A stretch of DNA of 64,000 nt from Bifidobacterium simiiventris. Its GTDB lineage: Bacteria > Actinomycetota > Actinomycetes > Actinomycetales > Bifidobacteriaceae. This document shows positions 1-7,753 of the stretch, in pieces. The stretch is taken from positions 1-64,000 of the forward strand of contig NZ_JAHBBG010000001.1 in the NCBI RefSeq assembly GCF_019331715.1. Reading direction: 5' to 3'. The position numbers were made by a program, and so were the translations under genes. Below the pieces are notes generated by a model that was not told the DNA's origin, searched no databases, and saw nothing but the letters and a program-made list of their open reading frames with translations. Numbering within the stretch: the first letter of the stretch is position 1; each line of letters starts with the position of its first letter.

Positions 1-1
1 C

Positions 2-103
2 ATCCGCATGGCCTACGGCTTCCACCACGTCACCAACCTCATCAGCCTCGTCATGCTCAGATGCGGCGGACTCAACATCCAACTACCAACACCAACAACC
101 TAA
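2..103 (+). mobile_element. 3' end of ISL3-family transposase (partial)
   Basis: The first bases are in frame from position 2 and code for the last 33 residues of a protein, ending at TAA 101-103. The tail contains RMAYGFHH, then a hydrophobic stretch, then RCGGLNIQLP. This matches the C-terminal tail of ISL3-type DDE transposases, as I know the family. The rest of the element lies outside the window, so intactness cannot be judged. No terminal inverted repeat is obvious downstream. Its position beside a truncated aminopeptidase gene suggests that an insertion and later decay shaped this edge (inference). Confidence 0.7.
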
Positions 104-151
104 CCCACGAAAACAGCAGAAGCCTCAGAAAACACTCTGCAAAGCACCAGG

Positions 152-688
152 TCACGCGCAGGCAGCCTCCTGCGCAAGGAAGCTGTCGAGGTACCGTTCC
201 GGCCCGTGGGATGCGAGCCACGCCTCGACCTCGTCGGGCGTGCGGGCGAAGTCGCTGATGAGCTTGGTCGTCCCGTCCGTATCGACCATGAGGTCGTCTT
301 CGATGCGCACGCCGATGCCGCGGTAGCGTTCGGGCACGAGTTCGCCGGCGACGTCGAAATAGAGGCCGGGTTCGAGCGTGAACACCATGCCGGGCTTGAG
401 CGGCGCGTCCGGATAGTATTCGTTGCGCGACCGGTAGGCGTCGTGCACGTCGATGCCCATGTGGTGCCCGGTGCCGTGATAGAGCCAGCGGTAATGCTGA
501 TGACCGTCGGGCCGCAACGCCTCTTCGACGCTAACCGGCAGGATGCCGAGCCGGTGCAACGAGCGTGCGACCGAGGCGAGCGCCGCGTCGAGCATGTCGT
601 GGTAGACGGCTCCGGGCTTGTTGGCCTCGCGTATATACGACGATGCCCGGCCCGCCGCGGTAGGACGACGAGGCCGAGCATCGGTCAC
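152..688 (-). pseudogene. 5'-truncated Xaa-Pro aminopeptidase (M24, PepP-like)
   Basis: From about residue 20 of the open frame to its end, the protein matches the C-terminal half of the aminopeptidase P catalytic domain. It has GTGHHMGIDVHD (metal-ligand His), a TLEPGLYF block (Glu ligand) and GVRIEDD (second Glu ligand). The N-terminal creatinase-like domain and the part of the fold carrying the two Asp metal ligands are absent. The first ~19 codons look unrelated to the family. About 178 residues remain where roughly 500 are usual, so the product should not be active. An intact enzyme would remove N-terminal residues that precede proline. It lies between the transposase tail and a peptide-binding lipoprotein gene. 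The only start is a GTG without a good ribosome binding site. Confidence 0.8.
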
Positions 689-717
689 ATTATGCGTTCA
701 CGGTCATTCGTGCGCAA

Positions 718-2364
718 TCAGCCCTTGGTGATTTCGTAGAACACCGGGACGCCTTTCCAGTTCGGTTCCACGTTCTTGACGCCCTTCGCGTACACGCCGT
801 TGGCGTTGGAGTTGTACAGCGGGATGGCGGGCAGATCCGTCAGCAGGATCTCCTCGGCCTGCTGGTAGAGCTTGTTCGCCGCGTCGAGGCTGGACGCCTT
901 GGCGGCCTCGTTGAGCAGCTTGTCGAACGCGGGGTTCTTGTAGTCGCCGTCGTTCGATCCCTTGCCGTCCGCTGCGGACGACGAGAAGATCGGCTTCAAG
1001 TAGTTCTCGATCGACGGGTAGTCGGCCTGCCAACCGGTGCGGAACGCGCTCTTCATGGTGCGGTCGGTGATCGCGGCGCGGAACTCTTGGAAGGTCGCCA
1101 CGGGGTTCGTGGCCGCGTCGATGCCGAGGTTGTTCTTGAGCTGGTTGACGACTGCGTCGTAGATCGGCTTGGTGCCGCCGTCGGTGTTGTAGGCGATGGT
1201 GAACGTGCCGGAGAACTTGGAGATCTTGTCGGCCTTGGCCCACAGCTCCTTGGCCTTGGTCGGGTTGTAGGTCAGGTTCTCGTTGCCCTTGAGGCTGTCG
1301 GAGTAGCCGGCGGTCATCGGCGAGGAGAATTCCTTGGACGGGGTGGCGGTGCCGGAGAGCACCTTGCTGGTGATCTGCTCACGGTCGATGGCCATCGAAA
1401 TGGCCTGGCGGCGCAGCACGCCCTCCTCGCCGCTGAAGTGTTCGAGCGACTGCGGGATGGTGAACGTGGCGGTGCCGGAACCGGCCTTGGAGTAGGAGTT
1501 GAGCTTGGAGTTCTTCTGGAAGGTCTTCAGCGCGGTGGCCGGCACGTTCGAGGAGACGTCGAGGTTGCCGGACTGGATGTCGGCGTACGAGGAGTCGTTC
1601 GACGTGTAGACCTTGAAGTCGAGGCCGTCGTTCTTGGCCTTGAAGTTGCCCGGATAGTCGTCGTTCTTCTCGACGACGATGTCGGCGTTGTGCTTCCACG
1701 ACTTGAACTTGTACGGGCCGTTGCCGACCGGGGACTCGCCGAACGCCTTCGGGTCCTTGAAGAAGGATTCCGGCAGCGGATAGTAGCCCGAGTAGCCGAG
1801 GATGACCGGGAACACGGCGTTCGGCTCGTTGAGTTCGACGCTGAAGTGCGTGTCGTCGGTCACGTGCAAGCCGCTCAGCTGCTCGTCGCCCTTGAGCCCG
1901 TCCTTCTGCAGATCGTCGTAGCCCTTGATGACCGAGAAGAAGCTGGAGTTGAGCTGGCCGTTCTTCGCGTTCGCCGTGTAGCTCCACGCCTTGGTGAACG
2001 ATTCGGACGTCACCGGAGTGCCGTCGGTGAACTTCCAGCCGGACTTCAACGTGACGTCGAACTTCGTGTTGTCCGAGTTCGGCTCGATCTTGTCGGCCAC
2101 CTCGTTGACGGAGGTGCCGTCCGGCTTGAAGCCGACGAGGCCGGAGAACAGCATGTCGATCACGTTGCCGCCGGTCGTCTCGTTCGTATTGCCGGGGACC
2201 AGCGGGTTCTGCGGCTCGCCGTTGGCGATCGTGATGACCATGCCTCCGGAATCCTTGGACGCCGTGCCGCCGTTGCCGGTGCTCGAACCGCAGCCGGAGA
2301 GCAGCAATCCCGCGGACAGTGCCGCCGCGGTCGCCGCGATGATCTGCTTCTTGTTGATGTGCAT
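718..2364 (-). CDS. Oligopeptide-type ABC transporter substrate-binding lipoprotein (family 5)
   Basis: This 548-residue protein has a lipoprotein signal peptide with lipobox LSGC (Cys25), followed by the extracellular solute-binding family 5 (DppA/OppA-like) fold. The start is supported by GGGAGG eight bases upstream of ATG. It would bind peptides, or another solute, outside the membrane and deliver it to an ABC permease. No permease or ATPase gene lies nearby, so it must borrow a partner or act with genes elsewhere. It is a clear paralogue of the protein at 5143-6795: shared blocks include GWKFTDGTPVTSESF versus GWKFSDGTPVTSESF, and QADYPSIENYL. The two flank a beta-L-arabinofuranosidase gene that diverges from this one. 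Family 5 members also bind nickel or oligosaccharides, so the ligand is open. Confidence 0.9.
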   Translation of the reverse strand: MHINKKQIIAATAAALSAGLLLSGCGSSTGNGGTASKDSGGMVITIANGEPQNPLVPGNTNETTGGNVIDMLFSGLVGFKPDGTSVNEVADKIEPNSDNTKFDVTLKSGWKFTDGTPVTSESFTKAWSYTANAKNGQLNSSFFSVIKGYDDLQKDGLKGDEQLSGLHVTDDTHFSVELNEPNAVFPVILGYSGYYPLPESFFKDPKAFGESPVGNGPYKFKSWKHNADIVVEKNDDYPGNFKAKNDGLDFKVYTSNDSSYADIQSGNLDVSSNVPATALKTFQKNSKLNSYSKAGSGTATFTIPQSLEHFSGEEGVLRRQAISMAIDREQITSKVLSGTATPSKEFSSPMTAGYSDSLKGNENLTYNPTKAKELWAKADKISKFSGTFTIAYNTDGGTKPIYDAVVNQLKNNLGIDAATNPVATFQEFRAAITDRTMKSAFRTGWQADYPSIENYLKPIFSSSAADGKGSNDGDYKNPAFDKLLNEAAKASSLDAANKLYQQAEEILLTDLPAIPLYNSNANGVYAKGVKNVEPNWKGVPVFYEITKG

Positions 2365-2595
2365 GGGTTTCCTCCCTCATGATGCCCGACGCCGCGTCCC
2401 GTGGAACCGGAACCCTTACCGTCTTGGGTATGGTCGAGTAAAGACCGCATGTGTTGCAGTCCGTTTACGCATCATCGCCGAACGGGTAACGGGCAGTTCA
2501 CGACGGTGTTACGGACCTGTCAGGCGTGGCCTATCGTTGCGACCGGTACAGGTCTACGTTCCGGTCTGTCGCGTTTTCCAAATCGAGAACGATCG

Positions 2596-2614
2596 GATAA
2601 TGGATACCGTATCC
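2596..2614 (+). promoter_or_regulatory. Candidate -10 box and 13-bp palindromic operator upstream of the arabinofuranosidase
   Basis: The ~300-bp intergenic region 2365-2664 separates the divergent lipoprotein and glycosidase genes. GATAAT at 2596-2601 resembles a -10 box, with a weak TTTTCC about 16 bp upstream. Immediately after it, GGATACCGTATCC (2602-2614) is a perfect dyad centred on one base. That is where a repressor would block transcription start. The lower region also holds GACCTGT/ACAGGTC arms (about 2514-2554). No regulator gene is adjacent. The assignment is only a pattern reading. Confidence 0.3.
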
Positions 2615-2664
2615 GGCCGCGTATTCCCGGCGGCCGGCGTCACGCACCGTCGGAAGGCACCATC

Positions 2665-5016
2665 ATGGCAGACACCAACGCAACCGATCAACGGATCGCG
2701 GACAAGGATGCGCAGTTGCTGTATATCGGCAATACCGGCACCGTCGAGTTCGACCTCGATCTGCCGGCGAGCGGCGCGAACGGTTCCACGATCACTTGGT
2801 CGAGCGACGACGAACGCTGGATCAGACCGGACGGCACGGTGCACCAGCCGGAATACGGCCGCGGCTATCGCGACGTGACGCTGACCGCGACGGTGACGTA
2901 CGGCATGGCGAGCGCGACGCGCACGTTCACGGTGCGCGTGCTCGAACAGCACAATACCGTCGCCATACGCAGCGTGTTCCCGGTCTCGCTGACCGTACGC
3001 TCCGGCGAGCCGTATGCGTTGCCGACGTATACGGCGGCGCGCACCGAGGACGGCATGACGATTTCGCAGCGCATCGCATGGCATGACGGCGTGGAACATA
3101 CGGCCCCGCGCCTACCGCACGACGGCGGGCACCGGCGCGACGTGCGCTGGCATGGCGTGGTCGACGGCACGGACGTAGCCGTGACTGCCATCGTGCATGT
3201 GGTCGATCAGGATTCGCAGCCGCGTGAGGATACGGCCGACCGTCGCACACCGGTTCCGCTCGGTCATGTACGTCTGACGGGCGACGGCGTGCTCGCGCGC
3301 AATCAGCGGCATCGTCTCGCCTATCTGCGCGGGGTCGACGACGACCGGCTGTTGGTGGAGTTCCGCCGTGCGGCCGGGCTTGATACGCGCGGCGCGCAGC
3401 CGATGACCGGTTGGGATGCGCCGGATTCGCTGTTGCGCGGTCATACCACCGGGCATACGCTGTCGGCCTATGCGCTGGCGTATGCGGCCAGCGGGGATGT
3501 GGCGATCAAGGCCAAGCTGGAGTATGTGGTGGCGTCGTTGGCCGAGGTGCAGCGGGCGTTCGCCGCGCGGCCAGGAGCGGAACCGGGGTTCCTGTCGGCG
3601 TATGACGAGACGCAGTTCGACCGTTTGGAGGAGCTGGCGCCGTATCCGACGATCTGGGCGCCGTATTACACGCTGCACAAGATCCTCGCCGGTCTGCTCG
3701 ACGCGTACCGGTATGCGGGCAGCCGTCAGGCGCTCGATGTGGCCCGCGGCATCGGCGACTGGACATACGAGCGGCTGCACCGGCTGGATCACGAGCGACT
3801 GCAGCGCATGTGGAGTCTGTACATCGCCGGCGAGTTCGGCGGCATGAACGACGCGCTGGCCGACCTGTATGCGGCGACCGGCGACGAGCGGCATCTTGCC
3901 GCCGCCTGCCTGTTCGACAACGACCGGCTGATGGAGCCGCTGCGTCAGCATGTGGATGCGTTGGGCGGCATGCACGCGAACCAGCATATTCCGCAGGTCA
4001 TCGGCGCGGTGAAGCTGTTCGAGGCGACCGGACTGCCGCATTATCTCGATCAGGCGAGGTTCTTCGCGGATGCGGTGCTCGGCCATCATCTTTATGCGAT
4101 GGGCGGCACCGGGCAGGGCGAGATGTTCCATCAGCCGGACGAGATCGGTTCGCTGTTGGCGGACGATACGGCGGAAAGCTGCGCGTCGTACAATCTGGTC
4201 AAGCTGGCGGTCGAATTGGAACGGCATTGCTCCGAGCCACGGTACGCCGACTACGTCGAGCATGCGAGCGTCAACCATATCGCCGCGACGTGCGATCATC
4301 GCGGGGATCGTGCCGATGACGGCGGAAGCATCTATTTCATGCCGACGCAGCCGGGCGGGCGCAAGCAGTTCGATCCGGACGAGAACAGCTGCTGCCACGG
4401 CACCGGTTTGGAATCGCATTTCTACGCCGCGCACGGCGCGTATTTCACAGACAAGGACGCGTTGTATGTGCGCCGGTATCTCAACGGCACGTTGGATGAC
4501 GATGCGGCACGGCTGACCGTGACGGCGGACGATGTCTTGCCCGAACGTGTGACGATTCGGATCGACCGGCTCGATCGTGCGACGCTGTGCCTGCGCGTGC
4601 CGGACTGGAGCGCGGGCAGCCAGATCGATCTGCGGGTGGACGGCCGTAAAGTACCGTTCGGCGTGATTGAACTGTCGCGCTCCGAGATCGGCGAACTGTC
4701 GTTCACGGCCAATGCGCTCGGTTTGGATTCGTGGGATGGCGCGAGACTCGACGTGATGTTTGCGCCGCATGTGCGGCTGTTGCCGACGCCCGACCGGCCC
4801 GAAGTCGCGGCCGTGGCATGGGGGCCGTATGTGTTGGCCGCGTTGGACAAGCGAGCGGACATGCTCGACGTGCCGATCGATGACGCCGATCCCGATGCCG
4901 CGTTCGAACGGTCGGGCAGCAAGCTCGCATTCACGCACCGGCTCACGGGTCTGAAGTTCGTGCCGTTGTTCATGATCGAGGATGAGCCGTATCACCTGTA
5001 TGTGCGTACGCGATAA
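2665..5016 (+). CDS. Beta-L-arabinofuranosidase, GH146/GH127-type (DUF1680)
   Basis: The 783-residue enzyme is predicted to release L-arabinofuranose from beta-arabino-oligosaccharides. Start ATG 2665 is chosen because GGAAGG lies just upstream; the frame is open further 5'. There is no signal peptide or membrane segment, so it should act in the cytoplasm. Residues ~10-185 look like one or two Ig-like (BACON/aBig) modules; the (alpha/alpha)6 catalytic part follows. The family's zinc site is visible as Glu504 and Cys506 in ESCASYN, and Cys576-Cys577 in NSCCHGTG. By analogy with B. longum HypBA1, the first Cys of the CC pair is the nucleophile; Glu486 (GEMF) is a likely acid/base. The ESCxxYN block is closer to GH146 than GH127. 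Two peptide-binding lipoprotein genes flank it. Confidence 0.85.
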   Translation: MADTNATDQRIADKDAQLLYIGNTGTVEFDLDLPASGANGSTITWSSDDERWIRPDGTVHQPEYGRGYRDVTLTATVTYGMASATRTFTVRVLEQHNTVAIRSVFPVSLTVRSGEPYALPTYTAARTEDGMTISQRIAWHDGVEHTAPRLPHDGGHRRDVRWHGVVDGTDVAVTAIVHVVDQDSQPREDTADRRTPVPLGHVRLTGDGVLARNQRHRLAYLRGVDDDRLLVEFRRAAGLDTRGAQPMTGWDAPDSLLRGHTTGHTLSAYALAYAASGDVAIKAKLEYVVASLAEVQRAFAARPGAEPGFLSAYDETQFDRLEELAPYPTIWAPYYTLHKILAGLLDAYRYAGSRQALDVARGIGDWTYERLHRLDHERLQRMWSLYIAGEFGGMNDALADLYAATGDERHLAAACLFDNDRLMEPLRQHVDALGGMHANQHIPQVIGAVKLFEATGLPHYLDQARFFADAVLGHHLYAMGGTGQGEMFHQPDEIGSLLADDTAESCASYNLVKLAVELERHCSEPRYADYVEHASVNHIAATCDHRGDRADDGGSIYFMPTQPGGRKQFDPDENSCCHGTGLESHFYAAHGAYFTDKDALYVRRYLNGTLDDDAARLTVTADDVLPERVTIRIDRLDRATLCLRVPDWSAGSQIDLRVDGRKVPFGVIELSRSEIGELSFTANALGLDSWDGARLDVMFAPHVRLLPTPDRPEVAAVAWGPYVLAALDKRADMLDVPIDDADPDAAFERSGSKLAFTHRLTGLKFVPLFMIEDEPYHLYVRTR

Positions 5017-5080
5017 TCATGCGGCCGATGACCGCATGCCGCGGGAATCGACGCGCGGGAAAATACGGTCGAAAACGACG

Positions 5081-5116
5081 ATGGGGGTGCACCGGCAGCC
5101 ACCGGTGCACCCCCAT
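5081..5116. terminator. Bidirectional terminator hairpin
   Basis: A perfect 15-bp inverted repeat (ATGGGGGTGCACCGG and its complement) with a 6-base loop sits between the convergent arabinofuranosidase (stop 5016) and lipoprotein (stop 5143) genes. Read on the minus strand, a CGTCGTTTTC tail follows, which fits termination of the lipoprotein transcript better than that of the glycosidase. Confidence 0.75.
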
Positions 5117-5142
5117 CGGAATCGAAACGGGTCAGACGCCCG

Positions 5143-6795
5143 TCACTTCTTGGTCAGTTCGTAGAACGTGGGCACGCCCTTCCACGTCGGTTCGGCGTTC
5201 TTCACGCCCTTGGCGTAGACGGCGCTGGAGTTCTGGTTGTACAGCGGGATCGAAGGCAGGTCGTTGAGCAGGATCTCCTCGCTCTGCTGGTACAGCTTGT
5301 TGGCGGCGTCCACGCTGGAGGCGCTGGCGGCCTTGTCAAGCAGCGCGTCGAATTCGGGGTTCTTGTAGTCGCCGTCGTTCGAGCCGTGGCCGTCGGCCGC
5401 GTTCGAGGCGTACAGCGGGGCGAGATAGTTCTCGATCGACGGATAGTCGGCCTGCCAGCCGGCACGGAACGCGCCCTTGATCGAACGGCTCGTGACGGCC
5501 TCGTGGAACTCGTTGCTGGTCGGCATCGGATTCGTGGCCGCATCGATGCCGAGCACGTTCTTGATCTGGTTGATCACCGCGTCGTAAGTGGCCTTGTAGT
5601 CGCCGTCGGAATTGTAGGCGATGGTGAACGTGCCGGTGAACTTGGAGATCTTGTCGGCCTTCGCCCACAGTTCCTTCGCCTTGGTCGGGTTGTATTCGAG
5701 GGTGCCCTTGTTCTTCAGGCTGTCGGAGTAGCCGGAGACGGGCGGCGCGGTGAAGTCGGACGCGGGGGTCGCGGTGCCGGCCATGATCTTGTCGCACAGC
5801 GTCTTGCGGTTGATGGCCATCGAGATGGCCTGACGGCGCAACTTGCCTTCCTCGTCGTTCTTGAAATGCTCGAGCGTGTCGGGAATGGTGAACGTGGCGA
5901 TGCCCGAGCCGGGTTCGCTGTACGATCCGAGCTTCGGCTCCTTCTGGAACGTCTTGACGGCGGAGCTCGGGATGGTGGCGGACACGTCGAGGTTGCCGGA
6001 CTGCACGTCGGAGTAGGACGCGTTGTTGGACGTGTAGATCTTGAAGGTCAGGCCGTCGTTCTTCGGGGTGAGGTTGCCCTTGTAGTCGGGGTTCTTGACC
6101 ATTTCGATGCTGGAGTTGTGCTCCCACTTCTTGACGATGTACGGGCCGTCGCTGATCGGCTTCTCGCCGAACGCCTTCGGATCCTTGTAGAACGCCTCGG
6201 GCAGCGGGTTGTAACCGGAGTAGCCGAGGATGACCGGGAACACCGAGTACGGCTTGTTGAGTTCGACGGTGAAATGCGTGTCGTCGATGACGTGCAGGCC
6301 GGACAACTGTTCGTCGCCCTTGAGCTTGGACGTGTCCTGCAGATCGTCGTATCCCTTGATCATCGAGAAGAAGCTCGCGCACAGCTGGCCGTTCTTCGCG
6401 TTCGCGGTGTAGCTCCATGCCTTGGTGAAGCTTTCCGACGTCACCGGGGTGCCGTCCGAGAACTTCCAGCCGGATTTGAGCGTGATGTCGAACTTGGTGC
6501 TGTCGGAGTTCGGCGTGATCTTGTCGGCGACCTCGTTGACCGCGGTGCCGTCCGCCTTGAACACGACCAGTCCGGAGAACGCCATGTCGATGACGTTGCC
6601 GCCCGCGGCCTCGTACGTGTCGCCGGGGATGAGCCCCTTCTGCGGCTCGCCCGACGCGATGGTGATGATGTTGTCCGACGACGCCGTGTCCGAACCGCCG
6701 TTGCCCGCGGAGGTGCTGCCGCATCCCGCCAGAAGCAGACCCGCGGACAGCGCCGCGGCCACGGCCGTGAAGGCGCGCGATGATCTGATGGCCAT
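5143..6795 (-). CDS. Oligopeptide-type ABC transporter substrate-binding lipoprotein, paralogue
   Basis: This 550-residue lipoprotein has its lipobox LAGC at Cys25 and a full family 5 solute-binding fold. The open frame runs 35 codons further upstream. ATG 6795 is preferred because AGAGGAAACGAT precedes it and the signal peptide then has normal length. It is a close paralogue of the product of 718-2364 through the whole length, including both ends (VKNxEPxWKGVPxFYE near the C-terminus), which implies tandem duplication around the glycosidase gene. It lies downstream of proC with 115 bp and a strong hairpin between them, so it is probably transcribed separately. No permease genes are adjacent. 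The duplicates may differ in ligand preference; the sequence does not show which peptide or sugar is bound. Confidence 0.9.
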   Translation of the reverse strand: MAIRSSRAFTAVAAALSAGLLLAGCGSTSAGNGGSDTASSDNIITIASGEPQKGLIPGDTYEAAGGNVIDMAFSGLVVFKADGTAVNEVADKITPNSDSTKFDITLKSGWKFSDGTPVTSESFTKAWSYTANAKNGQLCASFFSMIKGYDDLQDTSKLKGDEQLSGLHVIDDTHFTVELNKPYSVFPVILGYSGYNPLPEAFYKDPKAFGEKPISDGPYIVKKWEHNSSIEMVKNPDYKGNLTPKNDGLTFKIYTSNNASYSDVQSGNLDVSATIPSSAVKTFQKEPKLGSYSEPGSGIATFTIPDTLEHFKNDEEGKLRRQAISMAINRKTLCDKIMAGTATPASDFTAPPVSGYSDSLKNKGTLEYNPTKAKELWAKADKISKFTGTFTIAYNSDGDYKATYDAVINQIKNVLGIDAATNPMPTSNEFHEAVTSRSIKGAFRAGWQADYPSIENYLAPLYASNAADGHGSNDGDYKNPEFDALLDKAASASSVDAANKLYQQSEEILLNDLPSIPLYNQNSSAVYAKGVKNAEPTWKGVPTFYELTKK

Positions 6796-6854
6796 ATCGT
6801 TTCCTCTCTCATGGCTGGGACGACGGTCAGGGCCGCCGCCGGCGCTTCTTATGA

Positions 6855-6894
6855 CGAAGCGCATGCCGATTAACGGTAATCGGCATGCGCTTCG
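6855..6894 (-). terminator. Terminator hairpin after proC
   Basis: A perfect 18-bp inverted repeat (CGAAGCGCATGCCGATTA and complement) with a 4-base ACGG loop lies between the proC stop (6911) and the downstream lipoprotein start (6795). There is no long T tract. It should end or attenuate the proC transcript before the lipoprotein gene. Confidence 0.7.
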
Positions 6895-6910
6895 TTTCAT
6901 CGTTTCCGTT

Positions 6911-7714
6911 TCACGATTCGATCGCGTCGACGGCGTTGATGACGGCGCCGCGGAAGCCGTCCTTCTCGAGTTGGGCGACGCCGCGGATCGTGGTGCCGCC
7001 GGGCGAGCAGACCGCGTCCTTCATCGCGCCAGGATGCGTTTCGGTCGCCATGTACAAGGCTCCCACGCCTTCGACCATCTTCGCGGCCAGACGGTAGGCG
7101 GTGGCGCGCTGCAGCCCGTATTTGACGCCGGCGTCGGCCAGCGCCTCGAGGTACATGTCGGTGAAGGCGGGCGCGCAGCCGGCGATGCACATGGCGATGT
7201 TCATATGCGCGGTGTCGACGCGTTCGATGAGGCTGATCGGCTCGAACAGCTCCTCGAACGTCTCGGTTTGCGCGTCGGTGAGCGTGTTGTCGGCTTCGGT
7301 GACGAGCACGCCCTTGCCGACGGCCATCGGCGTGTTCGGGATCGTGCACTGGATGTGCATGTTCGCGGCCTTGTCGCCGAACAGGCCGCGGTATTTGGCG
7401 AGGTTCCAGCCGGCGGCGATCGACACGACGATCTTGCCGGGCTTGGCCAGTTCGTCGGCGATCGGGCCAACGACCGATTCGATCTGGTACGGTTTGATCG
7501 CGATGATCACCACGTCGGCCGCGACGGCGACTTCGGTCGCGCTGTGCAGCGGACGTGCGCCGATCTCGGCCGTGGTGCGTTCGAGCTTGTCCCAATGCGC
7601 GGCACAGGCGACGATATGGCCGCCCGTGACGACGCCGGCGTCGACCAGTCCCTGCGCGATGGCCTGGGCCATGTTGCCGTAGCCGATGAATCCGATGGTG
7701 AGATCCATGCTCAT
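6911..7714 (-). CDS. proC: Pyrroline-5-carboxylate reductase
   Basis: ProC reduces 1-pyrroline-5-carboxylate to L-proline with NAD(P)H, the last step of proline synthesis. The 267 residues are the usual length. The N-terminal dinucleotide-binding motif reads GFIGYGNMAQA. The C-terminal family signature is present as VCSPGGTTIRGVAQLE. ATG 7714 follows AAAGGACACAC; an alternative Met lies two codons later. It is 39 bp downstream of the prolyl-aminopeptidase-like gene on the same strand, so the two are probably cotranscribed, linking release of proline from peptides with proline metabolism. proA is at 61631-62938, over 50 kb away; proB is not in the window. Confidence 0.95.
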   Translation of the reverse strand: MSMDLTIGFIGYGNMAQAIAQGLVDAGVVTGGHIVACAAHWDKLERTTAEIGARPLHSATEVAVAADVVIIAIKPYQIESVVGPIADELAKPGKIVVSIAAGWNLAKYRGLFGDKAANMHIQCTIPNTPMAVGKGVLVTEADNTLTDAQTETFEELFEPISLIERVDTAHMNIAMCIAGCAPAFTDMYLEALADAGVKYGLQRATAYRLAAKMVEGVGALYMATETHPGAMKDAVCSPGGTTIRGVAQLEKDGFRGAVINAVDAIES

Positions 7715-7753
7715 GTGTGTCCTTTCGTTCGCTTCGCTGGCGTAACCGTGCGC

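Noticed and set aside
1087-2382. Long plus-strand open frame (431 codons) opposite the first binding lipoprotein
   Set aside because: Its product is Val/Gly/Arg/Leu-rich with no domain, it has no ribosome binding site, and the minus-strand gene has a lipobox and full fold. High GC content makes antisense frames long.
5386-6783. Plus-strand open frame (465 codons) opposite the second binding lipoprotein
   Set aside because: Same compositional pattern as above, mirroring the paralogous gene; no recognisable domain.
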